The translations under genes were made by a program, and so were the position numbers. 64,000 nucleotides of DNA from NCBI GenBank assembly GCA_017745235.1, contig JAGHZU010000012.1, positions 62,001 through 126,000 of the forward strand. The letters are read 5' to 3'. The notes beneath the pieces were generated by a model, which was not told the origin of the DNA, did not search any database, and saw nothing but the letters and a program-made list of their open reading frames with translations. This document shows, piece by piece, positions 37,432-48,824 of this stretch; the stretch's first letter is position 1; every line of letters begins with the position of its first letter. Source of the stretch: Caulobacter sp. GTDB lineage: Bacteria > Pseudomonadota > Alphaproteobacteria > Caulobacterales > Caulobacteraceae.

Positions 37432-38451
37432 TCAAGCCGCAGGGTTGTCGCGGTCGGCCCAGGCCTCGGCGAGGAAGCGTGCGCGCACGGCCTGGGCGGC
37501 CTCTTCGACGGTGATGTCGGCGATCCGTCCCGCCCCTCCGTCCAGACGGCTGAGCCAGCGCGAATAGGCCGGCACCGGACTGGTGCCCATCAGACCCACG
37601 GCCGGACGCCCCACGGCGGCGGCCACGTTGAGCGGGCCGGAATCATTGCCCAGGAAGCCGGCCGACAGGGCGATCAGGGCCGCGCCCTGGTCGAGCGGCA
37701 GATCGCACGCCAGCACGTCGCGGCCGTCTTCGAACGCCGCGCCGGCCTGCGCCATGAGGCGGGGCGCGTCGTTGGGACCGCCCAGCCAGAAGACGGTGGG
37801 GAACAGATCGGCCAGCGCGCGGGAGACCGCGGCGAAGCGCTCGGCGGGCCAGGTGCGGGCGGGCTCGCTGGCGCCAACGCCCAGCACCAGCCAGGGGCCA
37901 GGGCGATCACCGAACCGCGCCCTCACGGCCGCCAGGGCCTGCGGGTCCACCAGCAGGTTCGGCTCGCGGCTGTCGACCTTCAGCCCGTGCAGGGCTTCGA
38001 AGGCGGCCAGCTTATCCAGGCGATGGCTCGGACGCATGGCCTTGGGCAGGAACGGACCCTGCAGCCACCGCTCCTGGCTCTTGTGGCCCAGGCCGAAGCC
38101 GAACCGCTGGGGCACCCCGGCCAGCCAGGCCGCCTGGGCCGGACGGCCGATCTTCTCCAGGATCCACACCGCGCGCGGCTTCACTTCCCGGCAGATCCGC
38201 CAGAAGTCGATGACCTCGTGCACGCCTTTCAGCGGGCCCGTGAAATGGCGGGCATAGATGACGCCGCCGATCGTCGGCTCCACGGCCAGCACCTCGCCCG
38301 CGCGGCTGGACGGACGGGCGGCCAACACCACCCGCCCCTCGGGCGTCTCGGCCGCGATGGCCCGGAACGTGGGCAGATGCCACATCAGGTCGCCGATGCC
38401 CCGGTCGGGGGCGTAGACCAGCACGGGGCCGGCTTGGGTGTTCACGCTCAC
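37432..38451 (-). CDS. Glycosyltransferase family 9 (heptosyltransferase-like)
   Basis: A 339-residue GT9 enzyme, which transfers heptose or a related sugar in lipopolysaccharide. It shows GIGDLMWHLPTFRAI near the N-terminus, VLGVGASEPARTWPAERFA, and the nucleotide-sugar motif GFLGNDSGPLNVAAAVGRP. The start is uncertain: GTG 38451 has GGGAG at 11 bases, TTG 38472 is an alternative. Closely follows the M23 peptidase gene on the same strand. Confidence 0.87.
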   Translation of the reverse strand: MSVNTQAGPVLVYAPDRGIGDLMWHLPTFRAIAAETPEGRVVLAARPSSRAGEVLAVEPTIGGVIYARHFTGPLKGVHEVIDFWRICREVKPRAVWILEKIGRPAQAAWLAGVPQRFGFGLGHKSQERWLQGPFLPKAMRPSHRLDKLAAFEALHGLKVDSREPNLLVDPQALAAVRARFGDRPGPWLVLGVGASEPARTWPAERFAAVSRALADLFPTVFWLGGPNDAPRLMAQAGAAFEDGRDVLACDLPLDQGAALIALSAGFLGNDSGPLNVAAAVGRPAVGLMGTSPVPAYSRWLSRLDGGAGRIADITVEEAAQAVRARFLAEAWADRDNPAA

Positions 38452-38486
38452 GGAGGATCGGGCTCCCGACAAAGGCCGCCATCGGC

Positions 38487-39698
38487 TTAGCGGGCGGCGG
38501 GCCCCTTGTCATCCGCGCCCTTGTCATCCGTCTTCTCACCGAAGCGGACCACGTCGCCGTCCAACGGCGTGCGGCCGCGGCGCGCTCCCGACCTCTGCGC
38601 GCCCAGGGTCACGGGGGCGGCGACGTCGAAGGTGCTCTCGACGCTTCCCACGCCCAGCACGGTGAAGGCGTCGATCGTGAAGGGCAGCCCCTCGGACTGC
38701 TCGAACGTCGGCCGGTCACTGACCTGGAAATGCAGGTGCGGCGCGCCGGCCGCCCCGGTCTGGCCCAGACGGCCGATCACCTCGCCGCGCCGCACGCGCT
38801 GGCCGATCTTCACGTTCATCCCGTCGGCGCTCAAGTGGGCGTAGTGGGCGAAGACGCCGGGCGCGATCTCCAGGACCACGAAGTTGCCGTACAGCGTGCG
38901 GGCCGTCAGGTCGTCCGGCGTGGCCAGGGGCTTGAGGGGCGCGCCGTCGGGCAGGTCGCCCCGCGCGTCGCGCACCACCCCGTCGGCCACCGCCAGAACC
39001 TCGGCGCCGAAGCCGATCCAGTCGGCGTCGGTGGTGGCCGCCAGCGAGTCGTGGGGGCCGCGCAGCGAGTGGTTGGCCTCGTCCAGCCCGAACCAGTCGA
39101 TCGCGTAGCGCTGCGGGATGGTCACCGCGCCGCCCACGGCGACCAGGCTGCCCCAATGGTGCGAATGCGGATTGCCCGGCCCGTCGACCGCCAGCCAGCG
39201 GCCGCCTCGCAGGGGCGGCCCCAGGGCGACCGGCGACCGGCCGGACACCTCGACCCGCACGTCGTCGGCCCGCTGCACGCCGCCGTCGGCGGTCTCGAAC
39301 GTAAGCTGATGGCGCAAGGCCTTGGGCGTCGCCGCGCCCTCCGGCAGGGTAAGCCAGAGGTGGAACACCCTGCGCCGCCCCGCCTCGATGGTCACGCCCT
39401 GGGGATCGGCCTTCTCCGGCGGATGGGCCAGCAGGTCGGCCAGGGCCGCTCCCTCGAGGGTCAAAAGGGGTTTTTCCGCCCGGTCGGCGAACACCGAAAG
39501 CGTCCGCAGGGTCACGGGTCCGTCGTTGAAGCTGGTGACGTGCAGCTCATAGGCCAGGTGAGCCCGACCGTCGCTGCCTGGCGCGACGCTGGGCGTCCAG
39601 GGCGCGCGCGCCTCGATCTGGGCCTGGTGAATCTCGGCCGCCCAAGCGGGCGCCGCCAAGCCCAGGCTCGCGGCGAGAATCAACGCCAGTGCTCGCAT
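38487..39698 (-). CDS. Secreted M23 family peptidase
   Basis: A 403-residue protein with a signal peptide (MRALALILAASLGLAAPAWA). A beta-rich N-terminal half of about 200 residues is followed by a LytM-type domain with RYAIDWFG (Asp ligand), HYAHLSAD and HLHFQVSD (HxH). The usual HxxxD motif is modified, so zinc ligation may differ from classical members. It likely acts in the periplasm on peptidoglycan or a protein. It is upstream of the GT9 gene and the two may be cotranscribed. Confidence 0.83.
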   Translation of the reverse strand: MRALALILAASLGLAAPAWAAEIHQAQIEARAPWTPSVAPGSDGRAHLAYELHVTSFNDGPVTLRTLSVFADRAEKPLLTLEGAALADLLAHPPEKADPQGVTIEAGRRRVFHLWLTLPEGAATPKALRHQLTFETADGGVQRADDVRVEVSGRSPVALGPPLRGGRWLAVDGPGNPHSHHWGSLVAVGGAVTIPQRYAIDWFGLDEANHSLRGPHDSLAATTDADWIGFGAEVLAVADGVVRDARGDLPDGAPLKPLATPDDLTARTLYGNFVVLEIAPGVFAHYAHLSADGMNVKIGQRVRRGEVIGRLGQTGAAGAPHLHFQVSDRPTFEQSEGLPFTIDAFTVLGVGSVESTFDVAAPVTLGAQRSGARRGRTPLDGDVVRFGEKTDDKGADDKGPAAR

Positions 39699-39756
39699 GC
39701 TCACGCCCCCGCCACGTCTCGACGAAGCTGGCCGAATGTCCGGCGGGCGGTCAAGG

Positions 39757-40629
39757 TCAGACCAAGCGCACCACCGCGCCTTCCATCGCATAGCGGGCGT
39801 AGAGGAAGTCATGGACGCGCACCACCTGGCCGCCCTCGAAGTCGAGCACGACGAAATAGGCCGGGGCGTCCATAGACACCGCGCGTTCGTAGACCAGCAT
39901 GGCGGGACGCCCTTCCACCGTGGCGGCGGCGTAGGCCCAGCGGGCGCGGGCGGCGTCGTAGGCGCCGTAGTATTGGCCGACCTCGCTCTTGCCCCGCCTG
40001 TGCAGGGTGGCCACCAGGTCCAGCCGCACGTCGTCGGCCAGCATGGCCCGCACGGCGTCGAAATCACCGGCCCTGAAGCCCTCGACATAGGCGGTCAGGC
40101 GCTCGCGCAGGGGCTCGGACAAGGCCGGCGGCCCCGCGTCCTCGGCCTCCGCGGCCAGTTCGCGCAGGCGGGCCCGACCGCGTTGCAGCGCCGACTTCAC
40201 GGCCGGCTCGCTGGCCTCAGTGATGGTCGCGATCTCGCCCAGCGAATGGCCCAGCACATCCTTCAGGATGACCGAGCCGCGCTGCAGGGCGGGCAAGCGC
40301 AGGAAGGTTCGCAGACCGGCGGCGGCGATGTCGGGGTCGGGCATGACGGGGGCGGCGACCATGGCCAGCTCCTCCTCGGTTCCCATCTGGCCCGCCCGCT
40401 TGCGGCGGCGCAGGAAGTCCAGGGCGCAGTTGTGGGCGATGCGGAACAGCCAGCCTTCGGGATTGTCGAGCGCGCCGGCGGCCTCACGCCCCGCGACCGC
40501 CTTGAGCAGCGCCTCCTGGACCACGTCCTCGCCGTCGATCGTGGAGCCGGTCATCCGTGCGCAGTAGCGGTGCAGCGCCGGACGCAGGGTCTTCAGCATC
40601 GTTTCGAAGTCACGCGGATGATCGGTCAT
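39757..40629 (-). CDS. ECF-like sigma factor with C-terminal SnoaL domain
   Basis: A 290-residue sigma-70 family factor. Region 2 is visible as CARMTGSTIDGEDVVQEALLKAV then WLFRIAHNCALDFLRRRKR, and region 4 as LQRGSVILKDVLGHSLGEIATI in part. The last 115 residues are a SnoaL-like domain (VEGFRAGDFDAVRAMLADD) as in SigJ or ECF41-type factors, where it controls activity in place of a separate anti-sigma factor. No anti-sigma gene is adjacent. The start is ATG 40629 (MTDHPRDF). Confidence 0.85.
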   Translation of the reverse strand: MTDHPRDFETMLKTLRPALHRYCARMTGSTIDGEDVVQEALLKAVAGREAAGALDNPEGWLFRIAHNCALDFLRRRKRAGQMGTEEELAMVAAPVMPDPDIAAAGLRTFLRLPALQRGSVILKDVLGHSLGEIATITEASEPAVKSALQRGRARLRELAAEAEDAGPPALSEPLRERLTAYVEGFRAGDFDAVRAMLADDVRLDLVATLHRRGKSEVGQYYGAYDAARARWAYAAATVEGRPAMLVYERAVSMDAPAYFVVLDFEGGQVVRVHDFLYARYAMEGAVVRLV

Positions 40630-40700
40630 GCGGGTCCAATGGATCAAGCGGGGCGCCACGCCACGTCTCGTAACGCGGTTCGCCCGGAAGATCAGCGCCT

Positions 40701-41021
40701 TCAGGCCTGGCGGGCATAGGCGATGGCGCCGGCGCTGGAGTCGAAGGCGGCCAGGGCGGCGATGCGGGGGAAGTAGGCCTGCATGCGCGGATCGGCCTGC
40801 ATGGCGGCCACGGCGGCCAGGTCGCGCCATTGCGAGACGATGACCACCCGTGCGCCGTCCTGGGCGGCGACCAGGCTGGTCGAACGCCAGCCGTCCAGGG
40901 TGGCGATCACGGTGTCGATGTTCTGGCGCAGCAGTTCCAGCAAGGCGGCCTGGTCGGCAGGCTTGCAGGTCAGCACGTTGACGAGGGTCGTCGCGGCGGG
41001 GTCGAGGGCGATGGCGGTCAT
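40701..41021 (-). CDS. Antibiotic biosynthesis monooxygenase-like protein
   Basis: A 106-residue protein of the ABM (dimeric alpha/beta barrel) fold. Blocks include TTLVNVLTCKPADQAALLELL and VVIVSQWRDLAAVAAM. It may be a quinol monooxygenase-like enzyme. It lies 71 bases upstream of the ECF gene on the same strand, so both may be expressed together and the sigma factor may regulate it. Confidence 0.8.
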   Translation of the reverse strand: MTAIALDPAATTLVNVLTCKPADQAALLELLRQNIDTVIATLDGWRSTSLVAAQDGARVVIVSQWRDLAAVAAMQADPRMQAYFPRIAALAAFDSSAGAIAYARQA

Positions 41022-41126
41022 GGCGGCGTCTCCGGGCGAGCGCCGGAATTGGCCTCGCTATTCCTGGAGACGATCGGCCGCCCCGAAACGGATCGGCCCG
41101 GCGAATTTTTTATCGCCCGGCCCGCC

Positions 41127-41636
41127 TCAGCGGCCGCCCAGCGCCCACTGCCGGTAAGCTTTCAGGTCCTCGACCATGGCGTCGGGCGAACCGGGCCAGC
41201 CCTTGGGCAGGGCGCCGTCGGCCCCGAAGCTCCGCGCCATTCGGCCCAGCGCCGTCTGGTTGCGGGCGGCGGGCACGAGATTGTAGCCGATCATCTTGCC
41301 GCCCTTGGGCAGGCGGTAGACGAAGAAGGTCTCGACATCGCGCCAGAGCACCGTCTTGGGCGACCGGATGAAGCCGCCGCGCACCGTGAACCCCTGAATG
41401 TCCAGCTCCAAGGTCTGGGGACGCACCAGCATCACGATGAAACAGGCCGCGCACAGCGCGAAGAAGCCCAGGGCCAGCCAGCCCTTCAGGCCGGTCGCCG
41501 GGTCCTGGACCATCAGGACGCCGATGGCGACGAAGGCCAGGCTGCCCGCCAGGTAGAGGCAGGCCTTCACGCGGGAAGCCTGGATCGTGCGCGGCCCCAC
41601 GCGCTGCTGCACGCCGATATCCACCGGTTTCGCCAT
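41127..41636 (-). CDS. STM3941-like PH-domain membrane protein
   Basis: A 169-residue protein with two hydrophobic segments (about residues 28-45 and 57-78) and a C-terminal soluble part with TLELDIQGFTVRGGF and WRDVETFFVYRL, the pattern of the STM3941 family of bacterial PH-like proteins. Another overlapping frame ends at 41110, but its product is Arg/Gly-rich and lacks membrane segments, so it is a shadow. The start is MAKPVDIG (41636). Function unknown. Confidence 0.75.
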   Translation of the reverse strand: MAKPVDIGVQQRVGPRTIQASRVKACLYLAGSLAFVAIGVLMVQDPATGLKGWLALGFFALCAACFIVMLVRPQTLELDIQGFTVRGGFIRSPKTVLWRDVETFFVYRLPKGGKMIGYNLVPAARNQTALGRMARSFGADGALPKGWPGSPDAMVEDLKAYRQWALGGR

Positions 41637-41708
41637 AGCCGCCCCCTTGCCGATGCACGGCCAGACTAGCCAAGCTTGCGGCGACGTCAAAGGCTCAGCG
41701 GCGGCTGG

Positions 41709-42629
41709 CTACTCCCAGTCCGCCAGCAGCCCCCGCAGTCCGGCTACGAAGGCCAGGGGCTGGTCGATCATCACGTGGTGGTCCGCGTCGGGAATAGGCA
41801 GACGTTGGGTCGAGGCCGGCAGCTCGCCCAGCATGTAGTCCATCACGTCCTGCCCCATCAGGGCTGAGCGCGCGCCCCACATCAGGGCCGAGGGACAGCC
41901 GATGCGCGACAGCATCTCGCCTAGCGGCGGCATGGTGAAGCGCTGCCAGATGGCCGGATCGAATTTCCAGGTCCAGCCGCCCTCGACCTGCATGAGCGAG
42001 CCGCGCGCGATGTGGTCGGCGACGTAGAGGTTCTCGCACCCCTGCGGCGGCGCCAGGCGAAAGCGCGCCAAGGCTTCCTCCAGGGAGGGATAGACGCGGT
42101 TGGGTCCGGTGCGGGGCGGCGGGCCGCTCCACGGCCTGGTCGGCGGCCGCACCGAACTGTCGACCATGATCGCCCCGCGCAGCCGCCCGGGGTGATGCGC
42201 GGCGCAGTAGAGGGTGGGAAAGCCCCCGAACGAATGGCCCACCAGGATCGGCTTGACCCCGCCGGCTTCCAGTTGGGCGGCCTCGACCGCGGCGAACACC
42301 TCGGCCGCGAACAGTTCGGCCGAATAGGCCGGCCGCCAGTCCGAGCCGCCCATGCCCGACCACGAGATGGCCGCGCAGCGCCAATCATCCGCGAAGAAGG
42401 GAGCGATGAAGCTCCACCAGTCGGCGTGGGCGCCGTTGCCGTGCAGGAACAGCAGGCCGGGCTTGCCGACCTCGCCCCAGGTCAGGAGCTCGATCTCCGC
42501 GCCCTCCACCGGGATGCGGGAGCGCTCTGGCTGGACGGCCACGGCGGCGTCGAACCAGGCCGGGGCCGGCGGCTTCTCGCCATGGAAGCGCGCCAGCAGC
42601 GAAACGGTCGCGGGACGGTCGTCGGCCAT
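41709..42629 (-). CDS. Alpha/beta hydrolase
   Basis: A 306-residue cytoplasmic hydrolase. LLFLHGNGAHADWW is the oxyanion motif and GHSFGGFPTL carries the nucleophile Ser; the catalytic His is in PDADHHVMIDQP. An Asp in MVDSSV may complete the triad. The start is MADDRPATV (42629), two bases after the thioesterase stop, so the two genes form an operon with tight coupling. Substrate unknown. Confidence 0.87.
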   Translation of the reverse strand: MADDRPATVSLLARFHGEKPPAPAWFDAAVAVQPERSRIPVEGAEIELLTWGEVGKPGLLFLHGNGAHADWWSFIAPFFADDWRCAAISWSGMGGSDWRPAYSAELFAAEVFAAVEAAQLEAGGVKPILVGHSFGGFPTLYCAAHHPGRLRGAIMVDSSVRPPTRPWSGPPPRTGPNRVYPSLEEALARFRLAPPQGCENLYVADHIARGSLMQVEGGWTWKFDPAIWQRFTMPPLGEMLSRIGCPSALMWGARSALMGQDVMDYMLGELPASTQRLPIPDADHHVMIDQPLAFVAGLRGLLADWE

Positions 42630-42631
42630 GC

Positions 42632-43105
42632 TCAGGCCTTTTCCCGAAAGGCGATCTCGCCGGGGCGCGGAGCCCTGGGCGACAGGGCCTTGAAGACGCC
42701 GGTGCCGGTCATCAGGGTGCGTGAACCGGCCCAAATGCGGCCCCGCACGGTGAAGACCAGATCCTGTTCCGACAGCAGTTCGCCCCGCCCCTCGACAAAG
42801 TCGCCCAGCTGGGCGCCCGACAGGAAGTCGCAGTTCAGCCGCACGGTCACCCAGCTGTACGACTTCTGCAGCGAGATGATCCGTCCCCAGGCCATGTCGG
42901 CGAAACTCATCAGCATGCCGCCGTGGCAGTTGCCGAGACCGTTGGTGTGGTGCTCCTCGACCCGGAAGCCGAGCGTAGCCTCGCCCGGCCCCTGCCGCTG
43001 CTCGTACAACGGTCCGATCTGCCGGCCGAAACCTCGCGACCAGTTCAGCTGGCTGTAGCCGTCGGGGATCGGGGCGGTCTGCGCGTCGGTCAGGTCATCG
43101 GACAT
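42632..43105 (-). CDS. PaaI-type hotdog thioesterase
   Basis: A 157-residue acyl-CoA thioesterase of the 4HBT/PaaI fold. The active-site helix region reads [20 protein letters not shown], and the strand [20 protein letters not shown] in part is typical. Start at ATG 43105; a TTG two codons upstream is less likely. It precedes the alpha/beta hydrolase by two bases, so the pair may act on the same CoA or ester substrate. Confidence 0.88.
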   Translation of the reverse strand: MSDDLTDAQTAPIPDGYSQLNWSRGFGRQIGPLYEQRQGPGEATLGFRVEEHHTNGLGNCHGGMLMSFADMAWGRIISLQKSYSWVTVRLNCDFLSGAQLGDFVEGRGELLSEQDLVFTVRGRIWAGSRTLMTGTGVFKALSPRAPRPGEIAFREKA

Positions 43106-43172
43106 GGCCAAAGTCTAACAAGCGTTTGACCGGTGGCAAGGGCGACGCTGGGGAAGCCGCCGCCCCCCTCCT

Positions 43173-45344
<2,172 letters not shown>

Positions 45345-45447
45345 CACCCGCCCCTGCTTTCGTCCCGGCTCCATTAACGCGCCAAGCCTTGAACGAAAGA
45401 TTGAGCGGCGTTCGCCGAACCCGTTCCGGGTTACTGGCGAGCGGGCC

Positions 45448-46809
45448 TCAGGCCAGGCCCGCCGCGCTGAGCACCGCCGCCTGTCGCCTGGCCAGCCCGT
45501 CCTCCGAGAAGCCCTCCAGCGAGCGCTCGAACAGGGCCCGCCAGTTGTGGCGCGCGTCCAGATGCAGGAAGGCCGCGCCCAGGCCGATCGCGGCGCGGTC
45601 CATGAACACGAACTCCCGCGGGATGACGACCGGCCCCTTCTCTTTGAGGGCCTGCCGCACCTTGAAAGCCTCCCTGCGTCCGTACTCGCCGGGCGGGGTG
45701 TCATCAGCCACGGTGCGCACGCGATCGTCCAGCAGCGGGCCGTAGATGAAGCGCGCCCAGACGTTCAGCACGTCCACCAGGTCGTCCGTCAGGTTGGCGA
45801 AGCCCCAGCTGCGATACGCCTCGACCTGCTCGGCGCGGTCGTCGTTCAGCAGGGCGCGGTAGAGGCGCACCACCCCGGCCACGAAACGCGGTGGGAAGAT
45901 GCGAATGCAGCCGAAGTCCAGGAGGTTCAGGTGCGCGGCTTCGCCTGCGGGGCCGCCGAAGGTGTAGTTGCCCAGGTGCGGATCGCCGTGGATGATCCCC
46001 AGGTGGGTCATCGGGCTCCACCAGGCCTCGAACAGCAGGGCGGCGATGCGGTCGCGGGTCTCCTGCGGGGCGTCCTTGAACGCCATCAGCCCCCGCCCCT
46101 CCAGCCAGGTCATGCTCAGCAGGCGCCGGGTCGACAGCGACGGCAGAGGCTCGGGCGTGCGGATGTCGTCGCGACCCGAGAAGAAGCCGCCATAGACGGC
46201 CATCATCCGGGCCTCGCGCTCGTAGTCCAGCTCCTCGCGCAGGCGATCGCCCACCTCCACGATCATCTCGCTGGGGTCGATCGAACCGTCCATGCGCTTG
46301 AAGAGGCCGATCAGGGCGCGCAGCTGGCCAAGGTCGCTCTCGACCGCGCTCTGCATGTCCGGATATTGCAGCTTCACCGCCAGGGGGCGGCCGTCGGGGG
46401 CCACGGCGCGGTGCACCTGGCCCAGCGAGGCGGCGGCGGCGGCCTCGTGCTCGAAGCTCTGGAAGCGTCCGGCCCAGTCCGGCCCCAGCTCGGCGGCCAT
46501 GCGGCGGCGCACGAACGGCCAGCCCATGGCCGGGGCGTTGGTCTGAAGCTCCGACAGCTCCTTGGCGAACTCGGGCGGCAGCAGGTCGGGCACGGTGGCG
46601 AACATCTGGGCCGCCTTCATCAGCGGCCCCTTCAGCCCGCCCAGCGCCGCCTTCAGCGCCTTGGCGTTGCGGGCGTTGGCGTCCTCGCCGGCGAAGACGC
46701 GGTTGGCGCCGTAGCTGACGGCCGCGCCGGAAAGACCCGCCCCCACCTTGGCGAAGCGGGAGAGACGGCCGGACAGGCGGTCGCGTTCGGGGTCTTTTGA
46801 ATCAGGCAC
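45448..46809 (-). CDS. ABC1/UbiB-like atypical kinase family protein
   Basis: A 453-residue AarF/ADCK-type protein. It shows AVKLQYP (nucleotide-binding Lys), HGDPHLGNY and LDFGCI (metal site). The KxGQ motif typical of UbiB reads KAAQ here (residues 65-68). This family is linked with ubiquinone biosynthesis. The start is GTG 46809 with GAGGGGG close upstream, and it lies at the edge of an inverted repeat. A longer frame to 46848 would translate part of that repeat. Confidence 0.85.
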   Translation of the reverse strand: MPDSKDPERDRLSGRLSRFAKVGAGLSGAAVSYGANRVFAGEDANARNAKALKAALGGLKGPLMKAAQMFATVPDLLPPEFAKELSELQTNAPAMGWPFVRRRMAAELGPDWAGRFQSFEHEAAAAASLGQVHRAVAPDGRPLAVKLQYPDMQSAVESDLGQLRALIGLFKRMDGSIDPSEMIVEVGDRLREELDYEREARMMAVYGGFFSGRDDIRTPEPLPSLSTRRLLSMTWLEGRGLMAFKDAPQETRDRIAALLFEAWWSPMTHLGIIHGDPHLGNYTFGGPAGEAAHLNLLDFGCIRIFPPRFVAGVVRLYRALLNDDRAEQVEAYRSWGFANLTDDLVDVLNVWARFIYGPLLDDRVRTVADDTPPGEYGRREAFKVRQALKEKGPVVIPREFVFMDRAAIGLGAAFLHLDARHNWRALFERSLEGFSEDGLARRQAAVLSAAGLA

Positions 46810-46811
46810 GA

Positions 46812-46916
46812 AAACCCCCTCTGTCGGCGCCGCCGACATCTCCCCCAAAGGGGAAGGATCTTAGCGCCCATATGCTCCCCCTCTGGGGGAGCTGCCGCGG
46901 AGCGACTGAGGGGGTC
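46812..46916. repeat. Inverted pair of intergenic repeat elements
   Basis: Two related copies, each starting CCCCCTC and carrying a CTCCCCC/GGGG hairpin, face each other: the left copy (46812-46860) reads on the plus strand and the right copy (46872-46916) reads on the minus strand. The pair resembles repeats scattered through Caulobacter chromosomes. It fills the gap between the pepF stop and the ABC1 gene start. Confidence 0.75.
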
Positions 46917-48705
46917 ACACCAACGCCTCGAACTCGTCGACCAGCCGTTCCAGCTGGGCGCAGCCCGCGGCCCAGAACGCCTTCTCGCGCGGGTTCAGGC
47001 CGAAGGGCGCGAGGGCTTCGACATAGGTGCGCGTGCCGCCCGCCGCGAGGAGGTCCTCGTACAGCGACGCGAACGCTTCGGGGTCCTCGCGACGCTTCTC
47101 CATCAGGCCGCGCACCAGCAGGTCGCCGAACGCGTAGGCGTAGACGTAGAACGGCGCGTGCACGAAGTGGCTGACATAGGCCCAGTAGTGCTCGTAACCC
47201 TCGTTCAGCACCACGGCCGGACCCAGGCTCTCGCCCATCACGTCCAGCCACAGGGCGCCGATCTGCTCGGGCGACAGCTCGCCGTCCTTGCGGGCCTCGT
47301 GGAAGCGGCGCTCGAAGCGGTGGAAGGCGATCTGGCGCACCACCGTGTTGAGTCCGTCCTCGATCTTGCCCGCCAGCAGGCCCAGGCGGTCCTTGGGCGA
47401 GGCCTCGGCCAGCAGGCGGTCGAAGACCAGGCCCTCGCCGAAGATCGAAGCCGTCTCGGCCAGGGTCAGGGGCGTGTCGGCCAGCAGGGTGCCCAGCGGC
47501 GCGCACAGGGTCTGGTGCACGGCGTGGCCCAGTTCGTGGGCCAGGGTCAGCACGTCGCGCCGCTCGCCCATGTAGTTCATGAAGACGTAGGGGTGGCGGT
47601 CGGCCGTCACCGGATGGGAATAGGCTCCCGACTGCTTGCCCGCGCGCGGCCGCGCGTCGATCCACGGCTTGTCGAAGAACACCTGGGCGGTGTCGGCGAA
47701 CTTGGGCGCTAGGGCCTGGAAGCTCTCCAGCACCACGTCCTTGGCCTGGTTCCAGTCGTAGGTGCGCGGAGCGGCGGCGGTCAGGGGCGCGTTGCGGTCC
47801 CAGTAGTCCAGGGCCGGGCGGCCCATGACCTTGGCCTTCAGCGCGTAGTAGCGGTGCGACAGCCGCGGATAGGCCTCGACCACCGCCTGCTCCAGGGCGT
47901 CCACGGCGTCGGCGTCGACCTCGTTGGCCAGGTGCCGCGACTGGGCCGGGTCGGCGTAGCGCCGCCAGCGGTCCTCCACCTGCTTCTCGAAGGCCAGGGT
48001 GTTCATCACCAGGCCTTGGGTCGAGGCGCGCTCGGACAGGGCCTGGGCCAGGCCGTCGGCGGCGGCCTTGCGGCGTTTGACGTCGGGATCCGACAGCCGG
48101 TTCAGCGCCTCGGGCAGGGTCAGGTTCTCCTTGCCCACCGGCGCGACCAGCCGGGCCAGGGTCTCGTCGTACAGCCGCACCCAGTTGGCCACCGCCGGAC
48201 CGCGATCGACGATATAGCGTTCCAGCTCGGCCGACAGCTCGTGCGGACGCGACAGGCGCAGGCGGCGCAGCCAAGGACGCCAGCGCTGGGCGGCGGGATG
48301 GGCCGCCAGGGCCGCCTCCAGCTCGGCGTCCTCCAACTGGTTCAGCTCCAGCGAGAAGAACAGGCTGTCGGCGGCGATGGCCGACGAACGGGCCCGCAGG
48401 TCGGCCTCGAACTTGGCCCAGGCCGGGTCGTCGCGCGCGGTGGAGGCGGCCAGGCCCGCATAGGCGCCTACGCCCCACAGGCCGTTGGTGGCTTTCTCGT
48501 AGAGGCGGATCCCCCGATCCAGCAGCACGCCCAGCCGCTCGGGCTCGGCCCGCGCCTGCAGGAACAGCCCCTCCAGCCCGGCCAGTTCGTCGTTGGCGGC
48601 CTTGGCGGCGGCCAGGTCGATCTCGATCCTGGGATCGTCGCGCCCCTCGTAGAGATCGGCGAGGCTCCACTCGGGGAGGGTTTCGGTCTTGAAGGGCGCG
48701 TTCAT
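46915..48705 (-). CDS. pepF: M3 family oligoendopeptidase F (PepF)
   Basis: Zinc metallopeptidase of 596 residues that degrades short peptides in the cytoplasm. The zinc motif HExxH is visible in LTLAHELGHAVHQT, and the third ligand Glu is in LAETASIFGEG. Its size suits PepF. The start at MNAPFKTETL (48705) is preferred to 48741. The stop codon is at the edge of the inverted repeat, upstream of the ABC1 gene on the same strand. Confidence 0.93.
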   Translation of the reverse strand: MNAPFKTETLPEWSLADLYEGRDDPRIEIDLAAAKAANDELAGLEGLFLQARAEPERLGVLLDRGIRLYEKATNGLWGVGAYAGLAASTARDDPAWAKFEADLRARSSAIAADSLFFSLELNQLEDAELEAALAAHPAAQRWRPWLRRLRLSRPHELSAELERYIVDRGPAVANWVRLYDETLARLVAPVGKENLTLPEALNRLSDPDVKRRKAAADGLAQALSERASTQGLVMNTLAFEKQVEDRWRRYADPAQSRHLANEVDADAVDALEQAVVEAYPRLSHRYYALKAKVMGRPALDYWDRNAPLTAAAPRTYDWNQAKDVVLESFQALAPKFADTAQVFFDKPWIDARPRAGKQSGAYSHPVTADRHPYVFMNYMGERRDVLTLAHELGHAVHQTLCAPLGTLLADTPLTLAETASIFGEGLVFDRLLAEASPKDRLGLLAGKIEDGLNTVVRQIAFHRFERRFHEARKDGELSPEQIGALWLDVMGESLGPAVVLNEGYEHYWAYVSHFVHAPFYVYAYAFGDLLVRGLMEKRREDPEAFASLYEDLLAAGGTRTYVEALAPFGLNPREKAFWAAGCAQLERLVDEFEALV

Positions 48706-48824
48706 GGTCCCCGATATGGCCCCGGCGGGGGACGGGCGCAATCGTGGCCGCGTCCCGCCGGGCCCTTCCTGGCCAAGGCCTGGCTTAGGTTCGCCTTCAC
48801 ACCTCGCCTCTAGCGTGCATCGCC

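Noticed and set aside
41110..41673. Alternative frame overlapping the STM3941-like gene
   Set aside because: Its product is Arg/Gly-rich with no membrane segments, unlike the 41127-41636 frame, which has two hydrophobic helices.
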